DNA of 64,000 nucleotides from Ruminobacter sp. (GTDB lineage: Bacteria; Pseudomonadota; Gammaproteobacteria; Enterobacterales; Succinivibrionaceae), in assembly GCA_017940385.1 (NCBI GenBank), contig JAGAYS010000017.1:27797-91796 (forward strand), read 5' to 3'. Each line of letters begins with the position of its first letter. Within the stretch, counting starts at the first letter, position 1. The position numbers and the translations under genes are program-made. Positions 29,134 through 38,762 of this stretch are shown here, one piece after another. A model generated the notes under the pieces. It had not been told where the DNA came from. It saw nothing but the letters and a program-made list of their open reading frames with translations, and did no database searches.

Positions 29134-29160
29134 ATATGGTTGATAATAGCTGATTTCAAG
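29134..29160 (-). promoter_or_regulatory. Sigma-32 (heat-shock) promoter of lon
   Basis: Minus strand CTTGAAA, a 13-base spacer and ACCATAT, against the sigma-32 consensus CTTGAAA / CCCATNT (one mismatch). It lies about 85 bases before the lon ATG. Lon is a sigma-32 regulon member in E. coli. Confidence 0.65.
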
Positions 29161-29297
29161 AACGATGCCACATTTTTTACATTCGTTTGTACATTATTCA
29201 ACCTATCTGACTGAACAACGGTTCACGCTCCGCCGTTAAAACCCGCTCAGTGTCTCCGTTTGTCAGGCTGACACGCATGACAGCACACTCAGAAAAT

Positions 29298-29335
29298 GAA
29301 AGCCCGCCACGCTTTATGCGGGACGGGCTTTTTCG
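29298..29335 (-). terminator. clpX terminator hairpin
   Basis: AAGCCCG/CGGGCTT stem with partial inner pairing just past clpX. T-rich sequence on both sides; the better run is on the plus side. Confidence 0.55.
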
Positions 29336-29391
29336 GATATCATCACCGAATCATTCCGAAGCCGTTACCCTCGGTCGAAACGGGGAGCTTC

Positions 29392-30678
29392 CTATTTTTT
29401 AAAGAACTCATCATCTCTTATGAGCACAGGATCCTTAACGCCGTTTACAACATCACCGTCAATGATAACCTTGGCAACCTCGGTGCTGGACGGCAGATCA
29501 TACATGGTATCGAGAAGCATTGATTCAACTATTGAACGCAGACCTCTGGCACCGGTATGACGTTCCATTGCCTTCTCGGCCATTGCCGTAAGCGCATCTG
29601 GAGTAAAATCAAGGGTAACCTTGTTAAGCTTGAACAGAGCCTTGAACTGCCGGGTAATCGCATTCTTTGGTTCAGTAAGAACATTGATTAAGGCTTCCAG
29701 GCCTAATTCGTCAAGTGTGGCTATAACCGGCAGACGACCGATGAATTCAGGAATGAGACCGAACTTGGTAAGATCGTCAGGCTCAACCTTGGCAATCTTC
29801 TCACTCAGATTAAGTTCGTCCTGCTTACCGTAAACGGTAGCGTTAAAACCTATACCTGAATTCTTTTCAACACGCTTTTCAACAATCTTGTCAATGCCTG
29901 CAAAGGCACCGCCGCAGATAAACAGAATCTTGGAAGTATCAACCTGCACAAAATCCTGCTGAGGGTGCTTTCTGCCGCCCTGAGGAGGTACGGAAGCGAT
30001 GGTACCTTCAATAAGCTTAAGCAGAGCCTGCTGTACGCCTTCACCGCTTACGTCTCTGGTAATTGACGGATTGTCAGACTTACGGGAAATCTTGTCGATT
30101 TCATCGATGAACACAATACCGCGCTGAGCCTTCTCCACGTCATAATCGCAGTTCTGCAGAAGCTTCTGTATAATGTTTTCCACGTCCTCACCCACGTAAC
30201 CAGCTTCGGTAAGAGTGGTGGCATCAGCCATTGCGAACGGAACATTCAGCAGTCTTGCCAAAGTCTGGGCAAGCAGAGTCTTACCTGAACCGGTAGGACC
30301 GATAAGCAGAATATTTGACTTATTGAGTTCAACCCCGTCGTACTTATCGTTTACGAGCTGACGCTTGTAGTGATTGTACACGGCAACTGACAGAATCTTC
30401 TTGGCCCTTTCCTGACCGATAACGTAATCATCAAGATGTTCCTTGATCTCATGAGGTGTAGGCAGAGCCTCAAGTTCCTTGGATATATCTCCCTTGCGTT
30501 CGTTGGCTTCTGACTTCAGGCGATCCTTGGTGATAATGTCATTACACAGGTCAATACATTCGTTGCAGATGTATACCCCCTGATCAACACCTTTAATCAG
30601 CTTCCGTACCTCAAACTGCGACTTATTACAGAATGAGCAACGCAACGGTTCGTTCTTGTTATCTTTGTTATTTGACAT
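29392..30678 (-). CDS. clpX: ATP-dependent unfoldase ClpX
   Basis: 428 residues. The N-terminal zinc-binding domain ([14 protein letters not shown], then [10 protein letters not shown]) recognises adaptors. The AAA+ domain follows: Walker [13 protein letters not shown], the [10 protein letters not shown] pore-proximal element, Walker [11 protein letters not shown], and sensor 2 in [10 protein letters not shown]. The IGF loop that docks to ClpP is seen as SGIGFNA. It unfolds tagged substrates and feeds them to ClpP. The start follows clpP by only 17 bases, so the two are one operon. Confidence 0.98.
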   Translation of the reverse strand: MSNNKDNKNEPLRCSFCNKSQFEVRKLIKGVDQGVYICNECIDLCNDIITKDRLKSEANERKGDISKELEALPTPHEIKEHLDDYVIGQERAKKILSVAVYNHYKRQLVNDKYDGVELNKSNILLIGPTGSGKTLLAQTLARLLNVPFAMADATTLTEAGYVGEDVENIIQKLLQNCDYDVEKAQRGIVFIDEIDKISRKSDNPSITRDVSGEGVQQALLKLIEGTIASVPPQGGRKHPQQDFVQVDTSKILFICGGAFAGIDKIVEKRVEKNSGIGFNATVYGKQDELNLSEKIAKVEPDDLTKFGLIPEFIGRLPVIATLDELGLEALINVLTEPKNAITRQFKALFKLNKVTLDFTPDALTAMAEKAMERHTGARGLRSIVESMLLDTMYDLPSSTEVAKVIIDGDVVNGVKDPVLIRDDEFFKK

Positions 30679-30695
30679 TTACTAACCTTTATGAA

Positions 30696-31310
30696 TTATG
30701 GGCGCTTGGTAATCACATCGTCAATCAGACCGAAACTCTTGGCTTCCTCCGCTGACATAAAATTATCCCTGTCCGTGGCCAGAAGAATTTCCTCATAGGT
30801 TCTGCCTGTATGCAGAGCCAGTTTTCTGTTCAGTTCTTCCTTGATTCTCAAAGTTTCACGGGCATGGATTTCAATATCTGAAGCCTGTCCCTTGAAACCG
30901 CCGAGAGGCTGATGAATCATGATTCTTGAACTTGGGAGGGAATATCTCTTACCCTTTGCTCCCGCGGTAAGCAGAAACGATCCCATTGAACAGGCCTGTC
31001 CCATGCACACGGTAACAACGTCAGGTCTGATAAACTGCATTGTATCATATATGCTCATACCTGCAGTCACAACCCCGCCTGGTGAATTGATATACATGTA
31101 GATGTCTTTATCGGGATCTTCTGATTCAAGGAAAAGCAACTGGGCACAAATCAGATTAGCCATGTGATCCTCTACCTCACCGGTGAGGAATATAATACGA
31201 TCTTTGAGCAGACGTGAGTAGATGTCATAGGATCTCTCACCCTTGGCAGTCTGTTCTATAACATAGGGAACCAGTGTGGACATGGTGGTTGCATCAGCGG
31301 TTGCGGACAT
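30696..31310 (-). CDS. clpP: ATP-dependent Clp protease proteolytic subunit
   Basis: 204 residues. The Ser-His-Asp triad is visible: Ser in [11 protein letters not shown], His in [13 protein letters not shown], and Asp in [12 protein letters not shown]. The short N-terminal propeptide ([10 protein letters not shown]) is typical. It forms the double-heptamer chamber served by ClpX (and ClpA). GAGGAA precedes the ATG. A possible promoter (TGTAAA, 17 bases, TATAAT, around 31400-31432 on the minus strand) lies in the gap after tig. Confidence 0.98.
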   Translation of the reverse strand: MSATADATTMSTLVPYVIEQTAKGERSYDIYSRLLKDRIIFLTGEVEDHMANLICAQLLFLESEDPDKDIYMYINSPGGVVTAGMSIYDTMQFIRPDVVTVCMGQACSMGSFLLTAGAKGKRYSLPSSRIMIHQPLGGFKGQASDIEIHARETLRIKEELNRKLALHTGRTYEEILLATDRDNFMSAEEAKSFGLIDDVITKRP

Positions 31311-31617
31311 AATCCAATTCCTCTATCAACATTAAATAAATTCTGTCTTGGTAAACGACACGGAACTTCTCCGCGAGCGTAAATATCTGAGGCATAATTA
31401 TATATGAAAACGTTAAATTTTTACACTGTGCGGACGTTAAAACATCTCACAGGACACATAATAAATACCACATTCCGGCAATTTGTCTAAAATTAAAACA
31501 CCTACCGGACATTACTCATACGGAACACCTCATTCAGTGTGCCAAATGAACCAAAACATGTTTTCGCAGCCCGGTTAGCCGCAGCACTGTCTGAAAACCT
31601 GCGGCCCTTTGACAAAT
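31311..31617. other. clpP upstream region
   Basis: No gene. A TATAAT near 31403 on the minus strand with a weak -35 17 bases further up is the likely clpP promoter. No sigma-32 signature (CTTGAAA) was found here. Confidence 0.45.
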
Positions 31618-31646
31618 AAAAAAACCCGGCATAAACCGGGTTTTTT
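31618..31646 (-). terminator. tig terminator
   Basis: Symmetric AAAAACCCGG-CATAA-CCGGGTTTTTT stem with T-runs on both strands, 47 bases past tig. It should work in both directions. Confidence 0.88.
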
Positions 31647-31692
31647 ATTCATAAAATCGCTAATGTCACTGCCTCACTGAGGCTCAGACATA

Positions 31693-32970
31693 TTAGAAGT
31701 TATGGTTAACGAGTTCGTAGAAGCTCTTGGTTTCTTCGGTAACCTTGCCCTTTGCAAGAACTTCATCAACGATCTGTTCGAACATGGCACGGTTACGGAT
31801 GTTCTGGAGCTGTTCAGGGTTCTTTGCCAGAGCCTTCTTGAATTCATCAGCCTGATCGTATGCTGAAGCGATTGAATCGATGAAGGCATTTACACGAGCT
31901 TCGTCAAGGGTAATACCGTACTTTCTGCATACAGCACCAACTACGATCTTCTGCTTGATCATGTTTTCGCAAGAAGCCTTTAACTTAGCTTCGTCAGCAT
32001 TCTTCTGATCCTTCTTCACGTTGTTGAACAGGTTTTCAACTTCTCTTGAAGGTAATTCGAAGTTACCGTACTTGGCAACGAGCTTGCCGATAACTTCATC
32101 GCTGTTTTCTCTGAACACAACCTGATTGAGTTCGCGTTCCATGTTCTTCTTAACGTCAGCGCGGAATGCATCAACGCCGCCGTCAACGCCGAAGCTCTTT
32201 ACGAGTTCGTCATTTAATTCTGCAGGCTTGCGAATCATTACTTCGTTAACCTTAACCTTGAAGAGAACTTCAACACCTGCGAGATCTTCAGCATGGTAGT
32301 CAGCAGGGAAAGTGATGTTGAATTCAAATTCATCGTTAACCTTGTGACCGATTAACTGATCTTCGAAACCAGGGATCATGCGGCTTGAACCGATGATGAT
32401 TGGGTAGTTGTCAGCCTTAGTCTTGTCGATGGCCTGACCGTCCTTGAAACCTTCGAAGTTGATACGTACGAGGTTTTCCTTGGCGATTTCAGCTTCTGAA
32501 GCTTCCCATGAACCCTGCTGACGGCAGAGGGTGTCAATCATCTTATCGATGTCAGCTTCGGTGATGTTGCCAACAACCTTCTTGAACTCAACGCTTTCAA
32601 CGCCTTCTGAGAAGTCTACTTCAGGATATACTTCTACTGAGAAGGTATATGCGAAATCATTGCTGATACCGGTATCTTCAATGCTTTCAATTAAAGGCAT
32701 TGAATCTGCAATATTTTCGATCTTTGCTTCATTAAGAGCCTGGTACATTGACTTGCTGATGATATCATTAACTGATTCATCCTTAATCTGATAGCCGAAC
32801 TGCTTAATAACTACATCATCAGGTACCTTACCCTTTCTGAAACCAGGGATACGGCTGGTCTTACCGATTTTGCGTACTACGGCATAATATGTCTTCTTGT
32901 ATTCTTCAGCCGGAATAACAACTTTGATCTTACGATTTAAACCTTCTGATGATTCAACGGAAACTTGCAT
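31693..32970 (-). CDS. tig: Trigger factor (ribosome-associated chaperone/PPIase)
   Basis: 425 residues. The N-terminal ribosome-binding domain carries SRIPGFRKGKVPDDVV, the variant of the GFRxGxxP ribosome-docking signature. The FKBP-like PPIase domain spans about 150-245 (NLVRINFEGFKDGQAID, then FEFNITFPADYHAEDLAG), and the helical C-terminal cradle follows. It captures nascent chains at the tunnel exit. It is first in the minus-strand cluster tig, clpP, clpX, lon, hupB, ppiD and is separated from clpP by its own terminator. Confidence 0.97.
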   Translation of the reverse strand: MQVSVESSEGLNRKIKVVIPAEEYKKTYYAVVRKIGKTSRIPGFRKGKVPDDVVIKQFGYQIKDESVNDIISKSMYQALNEAKIENIADSMPLIESIEDTGISNDFAYTFSVEVYPEVDFSEGVESVEFKKVVGNITEADIDKMIDTLCRQQGSWEASEAEIAKENLVRINFEGFKDGQAIDKTKADNYPIIIGSSRMIPGFEDQLIGHKVNDEFEFNITFPADYHAEDLAGVEVLFKVKVNEVMIRKPAELNDELVKSFGVDGGVDAFRADVKKNMERELNQVVFRENSDEVIGKLVAKYGNFELPSREVENLFNNVKKDQKNADEAKLKASCENMIKQKIVVGAVCRKYGITLDEARVNAFIDSIASAYDQADEFKKALAKNPEQLQNIRNRAMFEQIVDEVLAKGKVTEETKSFYELVNHNF

Positions 32971-33399
32971 GTTTTCACCTCAATAATAGTAGTTAAATTT
33001 TAAAAACCTTATCAAACAATTTTTAAAATAATTTAAGTATTGCATTCCAGCACCTTTAAAACGGACGTGCAGGAAAAAATAAACCTTATTAAAAATTACC
33101 GCATTATAATGCGACAAACGGCCTCTGTAAACTCAAAAATACCCTCTAACCCCCTGACCTGCTTCACAAAAAGAAATATTTGAAAGCTTTTTTCGTAAAT
33201 ATGAGCAAGAAATATACACAGGTCAAAACAAAAACGTCTTCATAAGCAAATTCAAAACGCAGTCCATGCTTTTTCACACCTTTGCTGATATCATTCCGAA
33301 TTAGTGACGGCTTCGGGAAGAAGCCGTTCCAACCTGCAGTGTTTCCTTATGCATACAGGCGGAAAACAGCCGTTTTCATTTAAGACTCCGGGGGCAGTC
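32971..33399. other. Divergent region between tig and the GH84 gene
   Basis: AT-rich. No gene recognised, though an in-frame GTG at 33304 and ATG at 33349 extend the GH84 frame upstream without good ribosome-binding sites. Confidence 0.45.
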
Positions 33400-34599
33400 A
33401 TGACAGCAACAGGCTCACAGAATTCATTACCGGTTCCGCAGGATTTTCCTGTCGGAATCATCGAAGGCTTTTTCGGAACTCCATGGGACATGCGGTCACG
33501 CATGACATTTATCGAAAGGATCCCACGCATGGGGCTCAATTTCTACATCTATGCTCCGAAGAACGACCCGTGTCTCAGATCCCGCTGGAGCGGGGATTTC
33601 TCAGCCGAATACACGGCCGGACTTAAACAACTTGCCTTAAAGGTTAAATCGGCAGGCATGAAGTTTGGCATCGGCTTCTCGCCGCTCGGAGCCACTGCGG
33701 ACAGCGCCAAAAGTCTGCCGGTGTTCAGACGCCAGATAAAGCTTCTGGCAGAAGAACTCCGTCCCGACTACCTTGCCCTGCTGTTTGACGACATGAAAAT
33801 CTCCCTCGAACATGAAGGTGTTCTGCAGAATGCCTTTATCAGGGAATGTCTAGACGTTCTGACTCCCTACGGAGTACGCCTGATTACCTGTTCAAGCTTT
33901 TATACCACTGACCCGATTCTTGAAAAGGTGTTCGGAAAGATGCCCGAGTGCTACTATTCCGATTTGCTCAGGGGGCTGCCGGACAGCGTTGATTTTTTTT
34001 GGACCGGTGCAAAGGTCATAAGCACTGAATATACGGAGAAGGATCTCCGGCTGGCGGCGGACATTCTCGGACGCAAGCCATTTATCTGGGACAACTATCC
34101 GGTAAACGACGGCAGAAAGGCAAGCGACCATCTCTACCTTAAACCGTTCTCCGGCCGAAACCTGATTCCGTCACTGGCATCGGGACTTGCCGTAAATCCA
34201 ATGAAACAGACTTTTCTGAATCTTTTTCCTCTCGCCTCTCTGCGAAAAGCACTTGAAACCGACAACGCCGAACTGATATCGAAGGCCGCTGCCGAAAATC
34301 TGAATTTCTGTCACGACGGCAGTTTCACCGACTTCGTGGGAACATGCACCGAGCTTTTTGCTTCCACGCCGCTGGGTGAAATCACGACCGCAAAAAGAAA
34401 CAGCCTGCTCCGCCTTCTTGATGAAATGCTTCCGGAAAAGGAACACGCCCTTCACAAGACGGATCCTGCTGACGGCAGCGCCGCAGATGCGGACACCGGT
34501 GAAACAGAAAAAATCCGCAATGAAATTGCCGAAATAAATGAAATCAGGGATTTTCTTAACGGAAAATATGTCTTTGATCCGGCCTGTCTCACCGGCTGA
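33400..34599 (+). CDS. GH84 beta-N-acetylglucosaminidase (hyaluronidase/O-GlcNAcase-like)
   Basis: 399 residues from ATG 33400, which follows a G-rich site (GGGGG). The catalytic domain begins GIIEGFFGTPWDMRSR and continues with NFYIYAPKNDP. It carries the adjacent Asp pair of substrate-assisted catalysis in LALLFDDMKIS, then FFWTGAKVIS and IWDNYPVND, all GH84 hallmarks. The family removes terminal beta-GlcNAc, from mucin glycans or O-GlcNAc proteins. No signal peptide is seen and no extra binding modules follow, unlike the large secreted clostridial forms. It therefore appears to be cytoplasmic and may act on imported saccharides. The last 60 residues are charged and helical. Confidence 0.88.
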   Translation: MTATGSQNSLPVPQDFPVGIIEGFFGTPWDMRSRMTFIERIPRMGLNFYIYAPKNDPCLRSRWSGDFSAEYTAGLKQLALKVKSAGMKFGIGFSPLGATADSAKSLPVFRRQIKLLAEELRPDYLALLFDDMKISLEHEGVLQNAFIRECLDVLTPYGVRLITCSSFYTTDPILEKVFGKMPECYYSDLLRGLPDSVDFFWTGAKVISTEYTEKDLRLAADILGRKPFIWDNYPVNDGRKASDHLYLKPFSGRNLIPSLASGLAVNPMKQTFLNLFPLASLRKALETDNAELISKAAAENLNFCHDGSFTDFVGTCTELFASTPLGEITTAKRNSLLRLLDEMLPEKEHALHKTDPADGSAADADTGETEKIRNEIAEINEIRDFLNGKYVFDPACLTG

Positions 34600-34623
34600 C
34601 ATCTCAGGTTTCACTGAAACAAT

Positions 34624-34654
34624 AAAAAAACGCAGCCGGATAATTCCGACTGCG
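34624..34654 (-). terminator. Stem-loop terminator, minus strand
   Basis: CGCAG-CGGA / TCCG-CTGCG stem with one mismatch and a seven-base U-tract on the minus strand. It lies about 190 bases past the secreted-protein gene at 34840 and just after the GH84 gene. Confidence 0.6.
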
Positions 34655-34839
34655 CTTCAGTGCTAAACTCCCATACATCCGGCAGAAAATCGTACGAGTA
34701 AAATGCCAATACAATAAAAATTATATTTTCAGACAAACAGGATTATTCCTTTGCAGAAACTCTCCCTTAAATAATTTTCCGCGGAAGCAATACAGGAAGC
34801 TAACAATGATCATGTTATACCATCAGTGGCGTCCGTGTC

Positions 34840-35253
34840 TTATTTATTTGCAAAGTTTTTTGCAAAAGTCACAACCTCTGACTCGTTAACCTTATCATTG
34901 ACGGATACGGAATGAATAAGATCACGTCCGTTGTCCAGATACAGAACGATGTTAACCGGAGTACCGCCGTCAAAATAGCAACCGGTTCCGATAAGCTTAT
35001 GAGGATTCATGAGGACACCTTCGCGACAACTGAAGGAAGTGATGATTTCAGTAATGTCATTCTCTACGAATGACTTCTTGCCTTCTGCAGAAAATCTGTT
35101 GTAAGACATCAGACCTGAGGTTGAGGCATTGGCAATAACGACGGACGCTTTTTCTGAAGAAACTACTTCGTATCCGTCAGGCAAATTCATTTCACCGGCA
35201 AGAGAAGCTGCTGCCAGCATGCAGCCGACCGCAGAGATTATTATATTTTTCAT
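34840..35253 (-). CDS. Small secreted protein, unknown function
   Basis: 137 residues from ATG 35253 (AGGA about 9 bases upstream). A clear signal peptide (MKNIIISAVGCMLAAASLAG) probably ends near residue 20. The mature part is about 115 residues with two Cys (SCREGV and GTGCYFDG) that could form a disulfide in the periplasm. It has a mixed alpha/beta character and no motif I recognise. Monocistronic. Confidence 0.75.
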   Translation of the reverse strand: MKNIIISAVGCMLAAASLAGEMNLPDGYEVVSSEKASVVIANASTSGLMSYNRFSAEGKKSFVENDITEIITSFSCREGVLMNPHKLIGTGCYFDGGTPVNIVLYLDNGRDLIHSVSVNDKVNESEVVTFAKNFANK

Positions 35254-35904
35254 TACAAACATTCCTGTATTAAACCAAAATAAATTCAGTTCATTAGATG
35301 ATTGTCAGAATAATTATATTCGTACCAGCAGTTCACCGGAGGACACCGTCTGATTCCGATATAATTTTAATTATTATAAAACACACACCGTAAGACTATC
35401 ATGGAACACAGAATGCGGCTTTACACCGTGGCAATTAAGCATAATGACGTTCCACGTATATTCTTAAACCAGTAAAACGTATAATTAAATATACGATTTG
35501 CAGATTATAACAGCAAAAATGTTAAAATGATCATGAAAATTTATTCATTTCATACATTTTAATTTGACAAAATTTTTCGCTTAAAAAACATCTCTTTTTC
35601 CGCCGGCAGGTTCAGGCGGCAGGTAACATGTCATACGGATCTTACGAAAGGCATAACCTTTTCAGTAATCAGTCCGCAATGCAAATGAATTGTAATTGAA
35701 ATGCGTATACTGTATTATAAGCCACGTTTCGTAATGTTCCCTCATGACGCTGAAAAGCCGCTGCAACATGTCACGGAGCACTGCACCATAACAACAACGA
35801 TGCATGCCGGAACGGGCCGTCATGCACGCGGGACGGAGAGAGGCCAATGCGCTTCGGCATAGCCGACGCCCCGAAACACGCAAGAATAAATCGAAGGCAG
35901 AAAC
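35254..35904. other. Spacer and long leader upstream of rnt
   Basis: No convincing gene. A minus-strand frame at 35662-35883 has atypical composition and no ribosome-binding site. The forward promoter at 35690-35718 implies a leader of about 180 bases before rnt, with GC-rich segments after 35800. Confidence 0.5.
35690..35718 (+). promoter_or_regulatory. Likely rnt promoter
   Basis: TTGTAA, a 17-base spacer and TATTAT; predicted start near 35725. Confidence 0.5.
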
Positions 35905-36681
35905 ATGTCAGAAAGTACAGCATCTGAAAATAACGTAAGTATTCAGGATATATCCCAGAGATTCAGGGGCTACTACCCTGTAGTGGTAGATGTGGAAACG
36001 GCGGGATTTGATCCCAAAACAAGTGCCCTTCTGGAAGTTGCGTTCTGTACCTTAAAGATTAATGAGAACGGGGATTTCGAAAAGGACGAGCTTATACACT
36101 GCAATCTCAAGCCGTTCCCGAATTCAGTAATCGAAGAAGCAAACATACGTTTTCTGGGAATTGATCCGTTTGATCCTGAAAGAAAGGCCGTAGATGAAAA
36201 AACAGGGCTGCTCCCGATTTTAAAGCAGCTCAACAAGAAGGTTAAGGCGGCAGGATGCAAAAGAGCCGTTCTTATCGGTCATAACGCCCATTTTGACCAC
36301 TCTTTCATAATGGCAGCCGCTGAAAGACTCAAATACAAGCGCAATCCGTTCCACCCTTTTACCGTTATTGATACCGCAACGCTTGCCTCACTGTTTCTGG
36401 GACATTCCGTTCTCTCCGTGGCCTGTGACTCCGCAGGCATTCCGTTTGAGGCTGACAGCGCCCACGATGCCGCATATGATACGGATCGTGAAGCGGAACT
36501 CTTCTGCTACTTCGTAAACAAATTCAGACGTCTCGGCGGATGGCCTTTAAGCGGAGAGGATCTTGAACGTTCTAACGAAGCAAGGACAAAATACGACAAC
36601 AGAAACGCCGTAACCGAAAACGGTGCTGAAAAAAAGAACGGCGAAGAACAGCCGCAACAGGCTGAGAATACACAGAACTGA
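35905..36681 (+). CDS. rnt: Ribonuclease T
   Basis: A DEDDh 3'-5' exonuclease that trims tRNA and other stable RNA 3' ends. 258 residues (E. coli 215). The acidic motifs are all present: VVDVETAGFD, then HNAHFDHSF, and the closing His/Asp in AHDAAYDTDREAE. The family-specific stretches FRGYYPVVVDVETAGF and FHPFTVIDTATLA are clear. The extra length is a charged, probably disordered C-terminal tail of about 35 residues (ENGAEKKNGEEQPQQ). AAGG precedes the start. Confidence 0.96.
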   Translation: MSESTASENNVSIQDISQRFRGYYPVVVDVETAGFDPKTSALLEVAFCTLKINENGDFEKDELIHCNLKPFPNSVIEEANIRFLGIDPFDPERKAVDEKTGLLPILKQLNKKVKAAGCKRAVLIGHNAHFDHSFIMAAAERLKYKRNPFHPFTVIDTATLASLFLGHSVLSVACDSAGIPFEADSAHDAAYDTDREAELFCYFVNKFRRLGGWPLSGEDLERSNEARTKYDNRNAVTENGAEKKNGEEQPQQAENTQN

Positions 36682-36739
36682 CATTCCGTTTCCGTGTTAA
36701 TTATAAACGGCGCATAAAAACGCCGCACCGGAAAAATGA

Positions 36740-36790
36740 AATCCCGTCACCCGCAGTATGTACGACGGAGTGCTGGGATTATCTTTTTTT
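36740..36790 (+). terminator. rnt terminator
   Basis: AATCCC...GGGATT stem with further partial pairing, followed by seven Ts. Confidence 0.5.
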
Positions 36791-36803
36791 GATTTGCAGG
36801 AAA

Positions 36804-37643
36804 CTATCTTGATCTTACTCTGGACTTTTTCTGTTCCTCCGACACCCTGGCAAACTCTTCCTTGGCTTCAGCAAGGGCCCTGTTGAAATTATCCAGGGTA
36901 TGAAGCTCCGCAACAATGTAGGATGCAAGAGTACGTCCCCAGTCAACGTCGGACTGCCAGTGGAACCCGCAGATAACCCTGTTCTGCCCCATTCTCAGTC
37001 CTGTTTCAAGAATCTGATTACTTCTCTTCGGATTGATTTCGGTAAGAATCAGAGCCACTCCCCAGCCATAGGTTGAATACCCTGACGGATAGGAACCGTC
37101 TCTTTCATGCTTAAGATCCTCATCGGGAGTTGAGCATGTACGATCGTCGAAGTACACGAAAGGACGCTTGCGCTTGTAATACCGCTTTGCATTGTTACCC
37201 GGTTCCAGAAAGTCACCGAGGGTATTTTCAATAAGGAACACCAGCTTAGGCGTGGTGCTTCTGCTCATTCTTATCCCCATGGCAGAAGAAAAGAATTCAG
37301 CAACTGATTCTCCGTCAATCTTAGCAGCATTCTTTGCCTCTTCCCAGACTCTGGTTCCCCTGTACTTTTCCATGTTTTCACGATAAACATCCTTGTCTAT
37401 CTCAAAACGCTTGGAGTTTTCCGCAGGAGGCGCAGGCAGAAGCATAATTGCATCGGCGTAATCCCTTTTCGGGGAGTCGGCGAATGACGGGTACTTAGAC
37501 TTGCTTTTATGTCTTGAATCCGCACCGGCCACATCATACCCCACACTGTTTCTGGACACTTTCTTCACCGTATCCGCATAGGCAGTCTGGCCCAAAGCAA
37601 GCACGGCCGCGGCCAAAAGACATAAAAAACGGTGTTTCTGCAT
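36804..37643 (-). CDS. Class A (PhoN-like) acid phosphatase, PAP2 fold, altered motif
   Basis: 279 residues from ATG 37643 (GGGGG 8 bases upstream). Signal peptide MQKHRFLCLLAAAVLALGQTAYA, so periplasmic. Motif 1 K-x6-R-P (KRYYKRKRP) is present. Motif 2, normally PSGH, reads PSGY (DGSYPSGYSTYGWG). Motif 3, normally SR-x5-H-x3-D, reads NRVICGFHWQSD, so the nucleophile His and the Asp are kept but the Ser is Asn. The overall match (CSTPDEDLKHERDGSYPSG, then HWQSDVDWGR) is to bacterial class A nonspecific acid phosphatases. The motif 2 His normally protonates the leaving group, so activity may be reduced or changed. Confidence 0.85.
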   Translation of the reverse strand: MQKHRFLCLLAAAVLALGQTAYADTVKKVSRNSVGYDVAGADSRHKSKSKYPSFADSPKRDYADAIMLLPAPPAENSKRFEIDKDVYRENMEKYRGTRVWEEAKNAAKIDGESVAEFFSSAMGIRMSRSTTPKLVFLIENTLGDFLEPGNNAKRYYKRKRPFVYFDDRTCSTPDEDLKHERDGSYPSGYSTYGWGVALILTEINPKRSNQILETGLRMGQNRVICGFHWQSDVDWGRTLASYIVAELHTLDNFNRALAEAKEEFARVSEEQKKSRVRSR

Positions 37644-37838
37644 AAACATTCCCCCTTTTGAACATACGGTGCATGAAAGTATGCACAAAACAACAAGAGA
37701 TAATGTAATTTTAGCGTCCCCGGTCTTCCCCTTAAAGGAAAGGTTTCAGTAAACTCACGGGCTGTCACAAAAACAGAGAGGCTTATGCACCGTTACGTGA
37801 CGGAGGACATATCCTGAAAACCGGTCTGAAATCCGTGC

Positions 37839-38762
37839 TTACCGTGAGTTCTTCAGGCAATTCAGAATATTTTCGACAATCATAGCCTTCTTAAGACAGA
37901 ATGCACCAGCCTTAAGCGTATCATCCATACTCTGCTCATGAGAGAAATAACGCAGGATGCAGTCAATGGAATTCCTGTTAGCCGTATACCAGGGATCCTC
38001 CTCGGGCCAGTATTCGCCGGAAACAGGCCTGCCGTTGAACATAACAGGAAGATAGTGCCAGTTTGAGCCTAAGGTAAATCCTCCTGAAAGAACCAGTTCA
38101 TCGGATCCCTTCACCGTCACTCTGTGCCTTATTCCCTTAATGGAATCCTCCTTTCTGCAGACGATGCAGATTTCAGTTCCACCTGAAGATTCAGCCAGAA
38201 CTGACGTCTCGGAGGTTCTCACGGCAGATACAATGTCAGGAACGGCATGAACCACAAGAGCCACAGGATGTGAAACGGTCTCAAAAAACATTTCCTCCGT
38301 ACTCATTCCCTCGTTCAGGGGAAGGTTATAGAGGCATTCTATTTCAATTCTCCCAAGCTTTCCCATGCCTTTAAGTTTTTCGTAAAACACACCGATATCC
38401 CGCAAAAACGGATAAGCATAGTTAAAAAAGATATCGTCACGAAGTCCGTCGTACATGTCCTGCGATGCAGTGAACCCAAGAACCGGTTTCTCACAGATAA
38501 CGGCACAGCCGAGCTTCATCACCTTTCTCAGAACTTCATTGTGATGTTTAGCCGGAACAACTACCGAAACCACGTCAACCTTAAGATTCTGAAGTTCATC
38601 AGCCGAGGAATATCTTAAAGGGATCCCGTACATGTCCCCGACCTTATTACAGTAATCATAATCCGCGTCGGCAACAGCTACCACATCATGTCCGAGAGCC
38701 CTGTATGCGTTTATGTGCACATGCCCCCAATGCAATCCTATAACAGCAACTCTCATAATCAT
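37839..38762 (-). CDS. Gfo/Idh/MocA-family oxidoreductase
   Basis: About 307 residues. The Rossmann NAD(P) site has the family-like start VAVIGLHWGHVHINAYRA, then VVAVADADYDYC. The signature EKP is present (GCAVICEKPVL), where the Lys is the usual catalytic residue. The C-terminal half is the alpha/beta substrate domain. The substrate is unknown, probably a sugar, inositol or similar polyol. The ATG at 38762 overlaps the stop of the upstream cupin gene by 4 bases (ATGA), so the two are coupled. A second ATG two codons on (38756) is also well placed behind GAGGG. Confidence 0.88.
   Translation of the reverse strand: MIMRVAVIGLHWGHVHINAYRALGHDVVAVADADYDYCNKVGDMYGIPLRYSSADELQNLKVDVVSVVVPAKHHNEVLRKVMKLGCAVICEKPVLGFTASQDMYDGLRDDIFFNYAYPFLRDIGVFYEKLKGMGKLGRIEIECLYNLPLNEGMSTEEMFFETVSHPVALVVHAVPDIVSAVRTSETSVLAESSGGTEICIVCRKEDSIKGIRHRVTVKGSDELVLSGGFTLGSNWHYLPVMFNGRPVSGEYWPEEDPWYTANRNSIDCILRYFSHEQSMDDTLKAGAFCLKKAMIVENILNCLKNSR

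Noticed and set aside
35662-35883. Minus-strand frame of 73 codons upstream of rnt
   Set aside because: Arg/Cys-rich unnatural composition, no ribosome-binding site, and it overlaps the likely rnt promoter.
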